Part shown: positions 23,822 to 32,709 of the stretch, one piece after another
Numbering within the stretch: the first letter of the stretch is position 1
Layout of the letters: the number at the start of each line of letters is the position of its first letter
Assembly: GCA_902789915.1 (NCBI GenBank)
Contig: CADAPW010000009.1
Coordinates: 1-33,920 of the forward strand
Source of the DNA: an uncultured Bacteroidia bacterium
Lineage (GTDB): Bacteria > Bacteroidota > Bacteroidia > Bacteroidales > F082
Direction of reading: 5' to 3'
Length of the DNA: 33,920 nt
The notes under the pieces: model-generated
Told to the model about the DNA's origin: nothing
What the model saw: the letters and a program-made list of their open reading frames with translations, nothing else
Database searches by the model: none
Translations under genes and position numbers: made by a program

Positions 23822-24286
23822 AATTCACCCCACACAAGGCGACAGCCGCAGTGTGGGGCCAACTATGATGAAAACTATGACAAACTCTTACCCCATAATC
23901 TCATGGCAGACGGAAGGTACGAAAATCATCATCACGGCTGGTACCGGTTCCCGATGCACTACACGGAAGGCAAGGACGAGGTTCGCGACGGCTACTTCAA
24001 CGACTGCGGCTGGACAGCGGTGCGGTTCTCCGAGCGACAAGTACGCGAACAGCCTGAGGCCTGCATCGACCTGCTGCGACAGGTCGTGTCACGATTGCGC
24101 GGCACCTCTGACGAACTCCACTGCCAAGTCACGCCCGAGCAACGGTGGACGCAACAGGAAGCCGTGAAAATGGAGAAAGACCTCGTCCGCGAGAAACGCC
24201 TCCACATCCAGTCGTTCGGGATGCCCGACTACCGCAAGGATGAGGTGGAGGAGATGTTGGCGGCGCAGGTGGCGGTTAGCATCTAA
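23822..24286 (+). pseudogene. truncated REase-like (DUF559/Vsr-type) protein remnant
   Basis: About 154 codons are open after an in-frame stop at 23819-23821. The first ATG that gives a usable protein is 23903 (127 residues), but protein-like sequence (ANYDENYDKLLPHNL) runs upstream of it, so the N-terminus appears lost. The segment KDEVRDGYFNDCGWTAVRF followed by SERQV and PEACIDLL resembles the final strand-helix of PD-(D/E)XK nucleases of the DUF559/very-short-patch-repair type (xxGWxVxRFxxxxV). The upstream catalytic part is missing. It lies among other mobile-type debris. It is probably not functional. Confidence 0.45.
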
Positions 24287-24302
24287 CGACAATCCACAAG
24301 GA

Positions 24303-24485
24303 TTATATCCAGTCGTTTTGTTGACCGCCTATGAAAAATCCGCCGGCGACGTTGTCGAGATCGTCCTCGTCGAGAGGCCATTCTCCCACAGCCATGAGCT
24401 CGTCCTTCAAGACTTGGGCTTCTTTTAATAACTTCACGAGCTGTTCTTTCTTTTGCTCAACTTGTTCTTTTGTCAGTTTTTCCAT
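24303..24485 (-). CDS. double-glycine leader peptide precursor 1
   Basis: 60 residues. The amphipathic, Lys/Glu-rich leader (MEKLTKEQVEQKKEQL...) ends in EDDLDNVAGG, a double-glycine cleavage site for the C39 peptidase of the exporter encoded upstream. The predicted tail after GG is only FFIGGQQNDWI (11 residues), with no Cys, Ser or Thr. The leader is nearly identical to those of the peptides at 33238-33423 and 33554-33718, but the tail is unrelated. It sits at the 3' end of the operon, 65 bp after the TolC-like gene. It is likely a secreted peptide, either bacteriocin-like or a signal; its activity cannot be read from the sequence. Confidence 0.85.
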   Translation of the reverse strand: MEKLTKEQVEQKKEQLVKLLKEAQVLKDELMAVGEWPLDEDDLDNVAGGFFIGGQQNDWI

Positions 24486-24550
24486 AATCGTTTATTATTT
24501 AATTGCGTAAATATTTTTCAATTTTAGCGGTTGATATATCAGCGGGAATG

Positions 24551-26023
24551 CTATTTGCGGACGTACCGGATGACTTGTCTTTGCTGATAGTCATAAAGGG
24601 TCAGACGGCGCAGACGGTAATAAGTGATCCAATAATTCTGCAAGCTGGCGATTTTGTTCTGCTGGGCGGTCAGCCAGTTTGTTTGAGCCAAAGAGAGGTC
24701 GGTGGTGTTCGCCTGTGCCTTGATAAAACGGAGAAGGGTCTGGTTGTACGCATCTTCCGCAATGTCCAGTGCTTCCTGGGAGGCCTCCACGATGGTTTGC
24801 TGCTCGTTGAATTCGTTGACCGTCAGCATCACATCGAGTTCCGTGTCGCGGACGGCCTCTTGCTCGGAACGTTCGGCTGCTTCCACCTTGCTCAAAGCGG
24901 CCATATAGGCGTTCTTGCGCTTTCCCCAATCGACTATCGGCACGGAGAGCGTCACCATGGCCACGTCCTGCAAAAGCGGGTGCATATAGGCGTCCACGAA
25001 GCGGTAGGCCACCTGGTTAAGGCCTACGCTGACATCCAGACTCAGGTTGAGATTCTTTTCCACACGGGCTTTTGCGGCATCGCGGCGTGCTTCTTCCGTA
25101 GCCTGTCGACTTTCCGTGTATCGGGGGTTGTTCTCGCGGGCGTATCGCAGTGCCTCCTCTGTATCGACGCGCAGCCCCTGCATAAGGTCGGGGACTTCCA
25201 GTTCGAGGTAAGTGGAGCGGTCCATCCCGAGGTAAGTCGCCAGCTCCTGCATAGCGCGTGTGTACGCGATACGCGCATTGGCGAGGGCGATACGGGCGTT
25301 GGTTTTATCCAATTGGAGAATGGAAAGTTCCGCTTTAGAAATGCTGGCGATGTTGAAACGGCGCTCTGCAATGGCGTAGATGGTGTCGCACGACGCGAGA
25401 AACTTCTCCGCCATGCGCAAACCGTCTTGGGCCATGGCCAAGTTGAAGAATTTCTCCACTGCCTGCTCGCTCGCCGTCTCGATGCCGTAGGAGAGTTCCT
25501 GCTCGGCGCGGCTGAGCTTCAACGGCTCGATTTTCTTTGCCCATTTCCAAGGGTTGTAGAAAAGCAGATTCTGACGGTATCCCACTGCAATCGGGACAGT
25601 CATGAACTGGTTTTGGCTGACCTCACCGAACGTGCGAAGGAATCCGAATTTCGAAGAGCCATAGAATTCGCCTCCCCAAGGCTCCATGGCCTGCGTGATG
25701 GTGATGCCCGCCTGGGAATAGATGTCCTGCTGCATACGGTATTCGTCGATGTTCTCGAACGAAAGGTAGCGTTGGGTCATGTATCGCTCATGCAGGAAAG
25801 GGGTGGCCTCCAAGGAGATCTGCGGCTTTCGGGTGGCAACCCACGACAGGTATTGATAGCGCGAGATGTCGTACACGCTCTGGTGTTTCTGCGCTGTGAG
25901 CGAACTGTCGGTGGCCAAACGCACGGTGCGTTCCAGGTCGAGCACCACCTTCTGCTGCGCAAAGCCCGTGACACCCCCGAAAACCATCAAAACCCAAAAA
26001 CCAAAAAATATCCGATATCTCAT
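24551..26023 (-). CDS. TolC-family outer-membrane channel
   Basis: 490 residues, the usual size for the outer membrane factor family. A signal peptide (MRYRIFFGFWVLMVFGGVTGFAQ, cleavage after FAQ) precedes two long alpha-helical halves with the heptad-like pattern of TolC (for example SKAELSILQLDKTNARIAL and QALDIAEDAYNQTLLRFIKA in the two repeats). TolC-like trimers form the exit duct of tripartite export systems. The gene follows the membrane-fusion lipoprotein and two ABC proteins in the same orientation, so it should export the double-glycine peptides across the outer membrane. The gap to the upstream gene holds an interspersed repeat. Confidence 0.9.
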   Translation of the reverse strand: MRYRIFFGFWVLMVFGGVTGFAQQKVVLDLERTVRLATDSSLTAQKHQSVYDISRYQYLSWVATRKPQISLEATPFLHERYMTQRYLSFENIDEYRMQQDIYSQAGITITQAMEPWGGEFYGSSKFGFLRTFGEVSQNQFMTVPIAVGYRQNLLFYNPWKWAKKIEPLKLSRAEQELSYGIETASEQAVEKFFNLAMAQDGLRMAEKFLASCDTIYAIAERRFNIASISKAELSILQLDKTNARIALANARIAYTRAMQELATYLGMDRSTYLELEVPDLMQGLRVDTEEALRYARENNPRYTESRQATEEARRDAAKARVEKNLNLSLDVSVGLNQVAYRFVDAYMHPLLQDVAMVTLSVPIVDWGKRKNAYMAALSKVEAAERSEQEAVRDTELDVMLTVNEFNEQQTIVEASQEALDIAEDAYNQTLLRFIKAQANTTDLSLAQTNWLTAQQNKIASLQNYWITYYRLRRLTLYDYQQRQVIRYVRK

Positions 26024-26050
26024 ATTAATTCATCATTCATAATCATTGAA

Positions 26051-26138
26051 CTCCTTCTCATCCCAGATACGGCGTTCGTTCCTCACGCCTTACCCCTGGC
26101 TACCGAGCTCTTGCCCCTAACGGGGCTGCTTAGGGAAT
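26051..26138. repeat. interspersed repeat family 2, copy A
   Basis: Shares the core ACCCCTGGCTACCGAGCTC and CGGGGCTGCTTA.GGAATT with copy B at 29221-29314. It lies in the gap between the TolC-like gene and the membrane-fusion gene. Its right end supplies the last residues and the stop codon of the membrane-fusion protein. Confidence 0.7.
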
Positions 26139-27005
26139 TTGGGGTATTCTAATCACCTCCACATTCATCCCGTCGAACAGGTCTGTGGCCGTGGTGAGGC
26201 GGGCGCGTAGGGTGACGGTGCCTTGCGCATCGACCATCGGGTTGATTTCGTTGACCACAGCCTTGTATCGAGCCGTTTTGTCAACCATCGGGACGACCTT
26301 GACCTCCGTGCCCGCCCTGAAAAGCGGGAGCTCGGCCTCCATCACGTGGAACTCGACCTCCATCTCCTTGTCGTCGATCACGCGGCAGACCACCTGACCG
26401 GGTTGCGCCAGCTGGTGGGCCTGGACGCTGAGGTTGGCCACCACGCCGTCGAACGGGGCGGTCAGCGTCCCGCTTTGCAGCTCATGCTGGGCGGCGGCAA
26501 GTCGTGTGCGCGCTGCCGCAAGTTCACTCTTCGACAAAGCGTAACCGGACTTCACGTCGGCGTTGTGCCTCACCTTTTCGGGCACCGAGGAGGCCTTGTC
26601 GGGGTCATAGCCCTGCGTGATAATCACATCCTGCATTTTCAAATCGGCCTGTTCCATCTCTAACTGCGCCTTCTCGATGGCTTGTTCCTGCTGTTCAATG
26701 GCATTGCGCAACTTGAAAACGTCTAACACGGCCAGTGTCTGTCCCTGCTTGACATGCTGCCCGTTCCTGACCAGCACGCGCTCAATAGGCAGTGCCATCT
26801 CGAACGACAAGTCGGCGTACCGGGCGGACACCACTTTGCCTGTCGTGGTCAGTCTTGCATCCGGCATATCCTCTTCTGCTCCGACGTTTTTTTCGGTGGT
26901 CAGGGAGGCCACCTTCGCTTCATCCACCGGGGGCTCCTTTTGGCCGCAGCCCGCCAGCAAAGCCGTAAGCGCCGTTAGGAGAATTATATTTTTTAAGGTC
27001 TTCAT
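26130..27005 (-). CDS. lipoprotein membrane-fusion protein (HlyD/RND adaptor type)
   Basis: 291 residues. It has a lipoprotein signal, MKTLKNIILLTALTALLAGC, with lipobox LAGC, so it is anchored in the periplasmic leaflet of a membrane. A lipoyl-like half (VRNGQHVKQGQTLAVLD) is followed by a coiled-coil hairpin of about 100 residues (NAIEQQEQAIEKAQLEMEQA ... ELAAARTRLAAAQHEL) and the second lipoyl half (LTAPFDGVVANLSVQAHQL). This is the plan of RND/MacA-type periplasmic adaptors, which bridge the inner-membrane pump to TolC. The start at 27005 is chosen over 27014 because it gives the standard lipoprotein N-terminus. The last residues (IPQIP) are encoded by an interspersed repeat. Confidence 0.88.
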   Translation of the reverse strand: MKTLKNIILLTALTALLAGCGQKEPPVDEAKVASLTTEKNVGAEEDMPDARLTTTGKVVSARYADLSFEMALPIERVLVRNGQHVKQGQTLAVLDVFKLRNAIEQQEQAIEKAQLEMEQADLKMQDVIITQGYDPDKASSVPEKVRHNADVKSGYALSKSELAAARTRLAAAQHELQSGTLTAPFDGVVANLSVQAHQLAQPGQVVCRVIDDKEMEVEFHVMEAELPLFRAGTEVKVVPMVDKTARYKAVVNEINPMVDAQGTVTLRARLTTATDLFDGMNVEVIRIPQIP

Positions 27006-27020
27006 ATTCAACATGTTATA

Positions 27021-29189
27021 TTATAATTGTCTGAGGCTCATTTCGTAGAACAATCCTTTGTTTTCCATCAGCTCTTCGAAGGTCCCCTCCTCGGCGATTT
27101 TGCCTTTGTCGAGCACAATGATGCGGTCGCAGTGGCGGATGGTGGAGAGGCGGTGGGCGATGACCACGCGGGTGCACATCAGCTCGTCGAGGTTGTCGCT
27201 GACGGTCTTCTGGGCAATGTTGTCGAGGGCCGAGGTCGCCTCGTCGAAGAAGAGAATGTCGGGTTTTGAGATGAGGGCGCGGGCGATGAGGATGCGCTGT
27301 TTCTGTCCACCGCTCAACCCACCGCCGCCCTCGCTGACTAACGTGAAGAGTCCCATCGGCATTTTGCGCACATCGTCCTCCAGACTGGCCATCCTCAACG
27401 CTTCCCAAGCGTCCTCGTGCGTGGCCCACGGCGCGGTGACGGTGATATTGTGGAAGAGGTCGCCCGTGAAGAGGCTTCCGCTTTGCAGACAGCAGCCGAT
27501 CTTGCGGCGCAGCGAGGCCTTGTCGACCTTTGCCAAGTCGTAGTTGTCATAATAGATACCCCCGGAAAGCGGCTGCTCAAAGCCGAGCAACAACCTTATC
27601 AGGGTGGATTTTCCGCAGCCCGACTTCCCCACGATGCCGACATACTCGCCGGGCTCGATTTTGAGGGAGAGGTCATCGAGAATCATCGGCCCGTCTTCCT
27701 GATAACGGAAAGAGAGACCGGAAACCTCGATACCGCCGAAGAGATCCTCCACCTGGGGGGCTTTGTCTTCCATCTCCGGAACCTCCTCCAAAATGGGTTT
27801 CACACTTTCCAGCAGAGGCTTGATTTGCGACAGGTTCGGTATCACCAGCTGCAGCTGGGTGATGGCGGCGGTCATCATGCCGAAAGCGGAACTGAAGGCG
27901 ATGTAGTCGGAGGTGGAGACGCCGTTGGAGAGGGTGCTCCAGAAGATGAACATGGTGCCGCCGATGCCTAAAAAGGCCGTGAGGGCAGGATAAAGGCGAC
28001 TCTTGAAGGCGGGGTTGTAGATGAAACGGGCCGTTTCGCTGTAGTGGTCGAGCCAGCGGGCAAAGGCGCGGGTCTCGCTGCCCGTCAGTTTCAATTTCTG
28101 GATACCCGCGAAAAGGTTATACTCCAGACCGCTGAGTTTGGCTACCCGCTCCGTGTAGTTGTTCTGCACATAAACAGCCCTGCGATAATTCAGGAGGAGC
28201 GCGCCATACTGCAATACAACCACGGCTACTGCCGGCCAAAACAGCTTGCCCCCATAAATGTTGACCTGAATGAGATAGATGACGCTCAATACCGCGTTTA
28301 ACAGGGCACCCACCATCGCTTCGTTGAGGAGGGTGGCGAGCGTGGAGACGTTGTTCAGCTTCTCGGAAAGCTCACCGCTGGGGTTTTTCGAGAAGAAGGT
28401 CGGGGAGAGCAGGAATGTGCGAGCCATAATGGCATTCTGCACATGCATCTCCGCAATGTTCCGGATTCGGATGATGTAGAGATTGCGGGTGAGTGTCAAC
28501 AGCAAGGTGCTGATCGTAGCCCCGATGAGGAGACCGGTAATCGGCAGCAAGCCGGAAGCGTCACCCGTGGGAATCACGGTGTCGAAGATGAGTTTGTTGG
28601 CCATGGGAGTGAACATGCCAAGCAACACCACCACGAGAGCGCATATCACCATCAGCAGGGCGTTGGGCCCGGAGATGACACTCCAGGTGAAACGGAGGAG
28701 GTCCTTGACCCGAAGCGGGGTGAGCGGCAAGGCCTTGGTGAAGGTGATGGCTTTGGGCTTCAGCTCTTTCTCCATCTCGCGATGACCCACCTTGCGAATA
28801 GTGCCGTCCTGCTCGCGGTATTGGTACCCTAAGCCGGTTTTGGTCGGCATGAGGGCTACCAGCCGCCCGTCCTTGGTATAGCCCAAAAGCGGCCCGATGC
28901 ACTCTTTCCACCAATCACCCCGGAGCTGGATGTCGCGCATCATGATGCCGCGCGGACGGAGGATGCCGGTCAGCTGTTCCTCGGGCGAGAGCATGTCGTT
29001 GTCTTCCAGCTCATAATCCACTATCCCGAGGGCTTCGAGCACCTGACGCAACGCACTCTCGTCGTTCTGAGGCACCACACGCTTACTGCCGAAAAGTCCG
29101 AGCCGTTGGCTCGTCTTCTCGTTCACTTCAGCCATGGCAGCCCGTTCGGCCGCACGACGTTTGTTGATTTGATTCAAATATATTGCCAT
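27021..29189 (-). CDS. NHLM-type ABC transporter, ATP-binding/permease without peptidase
   Basis: 722 residues. An N-terminal region of about 160 residues resembles a non-catalytic C39-like or NHLM-specific domain (RGDWWKECIGPLLGY, GRLVALMPTKTGLGYQY) and lacks the ECGAASL peptidase motif. A six-TM exporter domain and one ATPase follow: Walker A GKSGCGKST, signature LSGGQKQR, Walker B ILFFDEATSALD, His-switch IAHRLSTI. In nitrile-hydratase-leader microcin (NHLM) loci, a peptidase-bearing and a peptidase-less ABC protein occur as a pair, and that is the arrangement here. It probably forms a homodimer, or a heterodimer with the product at 29371-31521. A 181-bp gap with a repeat separates the two. 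Confidence 0.88.
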   Translation of the reverse strand: MAIYLNQINKRRAAERAAMAEVNEKTSQRLGLFGSKRVVPQNDESALRQVLEALGIVDYELEDNDMLSPEEQLTGILRPRGIMMRDIQLRGDWWKECIGPLLGYTKDGRLVALMPTKTGLGYQYREQDGTIRKVGHREMEKELKPKAITFTKALPLTPLRVKDLLRFTWSVISGPNALLMVICALVVVLLGMFTPMANKLIFDTVIPTGDASGLLPITGLLIGATISTLLLTLTRNLYIIRIRNIAEMHVQNAIMARTFLLSPTFFSKNPSGELSEKLNNVSTLATLLNEAMVGALLNAVLSVIYLIQVNIYGGKLFWPAVAVVVLQYGALLLNYRRAVYVQNNYTERVAKLSGLEYNLFAGIQKLKLTGSETRAFARWLDHYSETARFIYNPAFKSRLYPALTAFLGIGGTMFIFWSTLSNGVSTSDYIAFSSAFGMMTAAITQLQLVIPNLSQIKPLLESVKPILEEVPEMEDKAPQVEDLFGGIEVSGLSFRYQEDGPMILDDLSLKIEPGEYVGIVGKSGCGKSTLIRLLLGFEQPLSGGIYYDNYDLAKVDKASLRRKIGCCLQSGSLFTGDLFHNITVTAPWATHEDAWEALRMASLEDDVRKMPMGLFTLVSEGGGGLSGGQKQRILIARALISKPDILFFDEATSALDNIAQKTVSDNLDELMCTRVVIAHRLSTIRHCDRIIVLDKGKIAEEGTFEELMENKGLFYEMSLRQL

Positions 29190-29220
29190 TCTATATCTAT
29201 ATCAATTCACAATTCATTTC

Positions 29221-29314
29221 CTCCTCTTTTTCTCCCAGGGGTTGCAGCGTTCGTTACTCTCGCCTGACCCCTGGCTACCGAGCTCTTGCCCCTGACGGGG
29301 CTGCTTAAGGAATT
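29221..29314. repeat. interspersed repeat family 2, copy B
   Basis: The second long copy of the element at 26051, again lying in a gap of the same operon and in the same orientation. The part from CCCCTGGCTACCGAGCTCTT to AAGGAATT differs from copy A at only two positions. Confidence 0.7.
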
Positions 29315-29370
29315 GTGTTCATTATTATTTTGGGGCATTTCCGATATAATTCCTATACCATAAACCATAA

Positions 29371-31521
29371 TCACTCACTCCTCATCAACTCCTGATAAAA
29401 CCCTTCTTCGTTCATCAATTCCTCGTGCCGGCCGCGCTGCAGGATCCTGCCTTGGTCCATGACGATGATTTCGTCGCAGTCGCGGATGGTGGAGAGGCGG
29501 TGGGCGACGATGATCTGCGTCGGGCCCATGCGGCGGATGCGGCTCATCACCTCATCCTCGGTCTTGGGGTCGAGGGCGCTGGTGGCCTCGTCCATGATGA
29601 GGATGGCGGGTTCCTTGGAGAGCGCCGTGGCAATCTCCATGCGCTGCCGCTGCCCGCCGCTGAAGTTCTGACCGCCCTTGACAATCTTGGTGCCGAAGCC
29701 TTCCGGACGACTCACGATGTCGGCGCGGATCTGGGCGTCGTTGCAGGCGATCATCATGGTGAAATCCTCGATGGAGGGATCCCACATGCGGATGTTCTGC
29801 GCCACGGTGTCGTCGAAGAGCACCACATTCTGGTCGATGACGGCTACCGAGTTGGTCAGCTCCTCGCTGGAGATGCTCTCGATGGGCCGCCCGTCGAACA
29901 GGATTTCCCCGCTCCAGGGCTTGTAAAGTCCGGAGATGAGCTTGGCCAACGTCGATTTGCCGCAACCGGAGGTGCCGACAAAGGCGACGCTGTGGCCGGG
30001 CTCGACACGCAGGTTGAAGTCCTCGATGAGAGGGGGCTGGAGCGGCGAATAGCCGAACGTCACGTGTTTCAGCTCCAGAAGGCCGCCCAACTTGCCTTGA
30101 ACCACCTCGCCTTCCATGTCGCGGTGGTCTTCCGGGTATTTCATCACATCCTCCACGCGTTCCATCTGGCTGCGCATCTCCACGATGGTCTGCGTGGCGT
30201 TCACAATCTCGTTCACGGGCGCGAGAAACGCCCCCATGAATCCTTGGAAGGCCATGAGCATACCGACGGTCATCTCGCCTCGGATGATCAGGAAGGCCCC
30301 TAACACCAACACCAGCACATTCACCACGCCGGTGACGACGACCGGCAGAATGGAAACCCAAACCTGCTCCTTGGCAACGTTGTTGTTGACATTGAACTTG
30401 TGCGCCCAGAGTCCGCTCCAATATTTGAAGAACCCCGTTTCCGCGCCCGCCGCCTTGATGCTCTCCATGTTGTCGATGCAGGAGACGGTTGCCGACACAT
30501 ATTTGCCCACACTCTGTTCCATGGATCGGGTGAGGTTGATGCGCTGGTCCGCGAAATATTTAACCAAAGCCAGGTTCAGGACGGCGGCCACAATGCCGAT
30601 GATGGTCAACCCGACGGAGTAGGAAAACATCAGGATGACGTAAAGGGTGAGTAATACGATGTTGATGGCTTGCGGGGCGATGACCTCCACCAACGAGTGG
30701 GTGATGGTCTGGTTCAAGTGCATGCGTTGTTGCAGGTCGCCGACGTGCCGCATGGCGAAAAACGACATGGGCAGCCGGAACAGATGCCGGAGATATTCCT
30801 TGTTCCCCTTCAGCGCCAAGGAGCCCGCCACCCGTTTGGCGTAGCGGGTTTGCAGCAACACCACGAAGAACTGATAAAGGGCAACCGCGCCCATGGCGGC
30901 GAAAAAGTACGGGACCCAATCGCTCTTGTTGCCTGTAAGGATTTCATCCAGGAAGATGCGGGTGAAAACCGGGGTGACGAGGGCCACAAATGCGGTCATC
31001 AGGGCGAAGATGAAGGTGAGCCAGAACGCTTCGCGGGAACCTTTCATGTTCCGGCGGATGTACGACAGAATACTCGTCTGCTGGCCGCTCTTCTCGAACT
31101 TTTCCGTCGGGGAGAAGGTGAGGCAGACACCGGTGAAATGCTTGCGGAACTCTTCGAAGGGATACTTCACGGGACCGGAGCCTGGGTCGTTCAGGCAGGC
31201 GTTGCCCTTGCGGTCGAAGCCGCGGAAGACCACGAAGTGCTCGAAATTCCAGTGGATGATAGCGGGCTGCTTGCCCTCTAATGCCTCGGGGGGCATACGG
31301 AAGCCTTTGGCGTCGAGGCCGTAGTTGCGTGCCGCCCGGAGGATGCTCTTCGCCGTGGAGCCGTCGCGGCTCACGCCGCAGTCAGCCCTCACCTGCTCCA
31401 AGGGCAGCCACTTCCCGTAGTAGGCCAGAATCATGGCCAACGAAGCGGCTCCGCATTCCACCGCTTCCATCTGCATCACCATTGGCACTTTTGCCACTTT
31501 TGCCCCCTTGTCCCTGGCCAT
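29371..31521 (-). CDS. NHLM-type ABC exporter with C39 peptidase
   Basis: 716 residues. The N-terminal C39 peptidase has its triad: C23 in EAVECGAASLAM, H95 in FEHFVVF and D112 in LNDPGSG. It would cut double-glycine leaders during export. A six-TM exporter domain follows (about residues 165-440), then the ATPase with Walker A GTSGCGKST, signature FSGGQRQR and Walker B ILIMDEATSALD. This is the NHLM peptidase/ATP-binding type and the likely processing enzyme for the three precursor peptides in the locus. Its start is 9 bp after the stop of the HlyD-like gene. The inner membrane is its site of action. Confidence 0.93.
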   Translation of the reverse strand: MARDKGAKVAKVPMVMQMEAVECGAASLAMILAYYGKWLPLEQVRADCGVSRDGSTAKSILRAARNYGLDAKGFRMPPEALEGKQPAIIHWNFEHFVVFRGFDRKGNACLNDPGSGPVKYPFEEFRKHFTGVCLTFSPTEKFEKSGQQTSILSYIRRNMKGSREAFWLTFIFALMTAFVALVTPVFTRIFLDEILTGNKSDWVPYFFAAMGAVALYQFFVVLLQTRYAKRVAGSLALKGNKEYLRHLFRLPMSFFAMRHVGDLQQRMHLNQTITHSLVEVIAPQAINIVLLTLYVILMFSYSVGLTIIGIVAAVLNLALVKYFADQRINLTRSMEQSVGKYVSATVSCIDNMESIKAAGAETGFFKYWSGLWAHKFNVNNNVAKEQVWVSILPVVVTGVVNVLVLVLGAFLIIRGEMTVGMLMAFQGFMGAFLAPVNEIVNATQTIVEMRSQMERVEDVMKYPEDHRDMEGEVVQGKLGGLLELKHVTFGYSPLQPPLIEDFNLRVEPGHSVAFVGTSGCGKSTLAKLISGLYKPWSGEILFDGRPIESISSEELTNSVAVIDQNVVLFDDTVAQNIRMWDPSIEDFTMMIACNDAQIRADIVSRPEGFGTKIVKGGQNFSGGQRQRMEIATALSKEPAILIMDEATSALDPKTEDEVMSRIRRMGPTQIIVAHRLSTIRDCDEIIVMDQGRILQRGRHEELMNEEGFYQELMRSE

Positions 31522-31530
31522 AACGTCCGC

Positions 31531-32367
31531 TTAGTTTCCCATTATTGTTTCCGTGGCGTTGTCTATGGCCCCGAAGAGCACACGCCACACCGGTTTCTTT
31601 CTGGTAATGATCTGGATGTTGCAGAGGGAGCCGTTGCCGATTTTGATATTCTGGCTCTTCTCGCGGCTCCACACGAGATTCCCGTCCTTCTCATCCAAGG
31701 TCACGCGGACCTCGTAAACGGCTTGCCCGTCCTCGATGAAAGAGGCCAAAGGGTCGAGTTTCACGCGGTTGACAATCTCCTCCCGGTTGGTCGGATACTG
31801 TTCGAGGCCCACCACGGTGCCGTAAGCATAGCCCCAACGTTCGCGCTGCCGGTTGGCGGGGGTGACTTGCACCTGCATGCCCTTTTTGAGGTCGCGCAGC
31901 CCGTCATACGTCACATAGCAGAGCATCTCGCGGTTGCTCATCTTCTGCGCCTGGGGCAAGAGCCAGGCAACCGGCTCCCCGGCCTTGAACGGCGTGCCGG
32001 ACTGGAGGGTGGAGATGACCACCCCGTCGCGCGGCGCAGCCACCGCCGAGGTAGACAAAGGAGTGCGGATTTCCACCACCGGGGTCCCGTAGGACACGGC
32101 CTCGCCATGCCCCACCAGACAGCGGCTGACGGTCCCTTCGTAAGGCACACTCACCGGCGCGGCCTCCCCGAACGGGAAAACCACCCCCTGCGCGGTGACT
32201 TTGTAATTGATGGTCCCAAAGATGCACCAAAATAGCACCACCACGATCATGGCGATCATGGCGGCGAGCACCAAACGGAGCTTCGGTGACGCCACACGCG
32301 CCATCTCCTGCTCTTCACTGTGGTCGTCCAGTGCGGCAAGGGCCTCTTTGTTGAATATCTCAACCAT
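31531..32367 (-). CDS. NHLM-type HlyD secretion protein
   Basis: 278 residues. A cytoplasmic stretch of about 30 residues precedes one membrane helix (LVLAAMIAMIVVVLFWCIFG) and a periplasmic adaptor with lipoyl-like halves (VPYEGTVSRCLVGHGEAVSYG and VAAPRDGVVISTLQSGTPF). It is short and lacks the long coiled coil of the second adaptor at 26130. It fits the NHLM secretion-protein family that pairs with the ABC proteins. The gene is tightly coupled, with 3 bp after the STAS gene and 9 bp before the peptidase-ABC gene, so the regulatory and export genes form one operon. Confidence 0.87.
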   Translation of the reverse strand: MVEIFNKEALAALDDHSEEQEMARVASPKLRLVLAAMIAMIVVVLFWCIFGTINYKVTAQGVVFPFGEAAPVSVPYEGTVSRCLVGHGEAVSYGTPVVEIRTPLSTSAVAAPRDGVVISTLQSGTPFKAGEPVAWLLPQAQKMSNREMLCYVTYDGLRDLKKGMQVQVTPANRQRERWGYAYGTVVGLEQYPTNREEIVNRVKLDPLASFIEDGQAVYEVRVTLDEKDGNLVWSREKSQNIKIGNGSLCNIQIITRKKPVWRVLFGAIDNATETIMGN

Positions 32368-32370
32368 AAA

Positions 32371-32676
32371 CTATGCCCTTTCGACGGTGATGTGACGGGT
32401 GAAACCGGTCATCTTCAGGATGTCGAAGATGTCGTCGTTCACGTGCGTCAGCTTCATCTGGCCGCCGAGACTGCGTACGACAGTGCGCATCGTGGCCTGC
32501 AGGATGCGAAGACCCGAGCTGGCCATATAGCCCAACTGCGTGCAGTCAATTTCCAAATTGACTCCTTGCTCCAGAGCAGGTTGAATATCCTGCTCGAATT
32601 GCGCGGCATTCAACGTGTCGATGCGCGCACCCGTTTTAACGATAGTCTTTCCTTCTTCTTTGATAATTTCAGTCAT
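32371..32676 (-). CDS. STAS-domain anti-anti-sigma-like protein
   Basis: 101 residues, a single STAS domain of the SpoIIAA/RsbV type. The switch helix LGYMASSGLRIL carries the expected phosphorylatable serine (S53, or the adjacent S54). In partner switching the unphosphorylated form binds the RsbW-type kinase, and the PP2C phosphatase restores it. All three partners are present here (phosphatase at 33788, kinase at 32710). No sigma factor is visible in the window, so the output could be another protein. It lies between the kinase and the HlyD-like gene. Confidence 0.92.
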   Translation of the reverse strand: MTEIIKEEGKTIVKTGARIDTLNAAQFEQDIQPALEQGVNLEIDCTQLGYMASSGLRILQATMRTVVRSLGGQMKLTHVNDDIFDILKMTGFTRHITVERA

Positions 32677-32709
32677 AATATTTTGATGTTCTGTAATTAT
32701 TCGTAATTA

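Noticed and set aside
24503..26152. A 549-codon plus-strand open frame opposite the TolC-like gene
   Set aside because: It is antisense to a well-supported gene with a signal peptide and family pattern. Similar antisense frames opposite the ABC genes (for example 29425-30303) come from the GC-rich codon bias.
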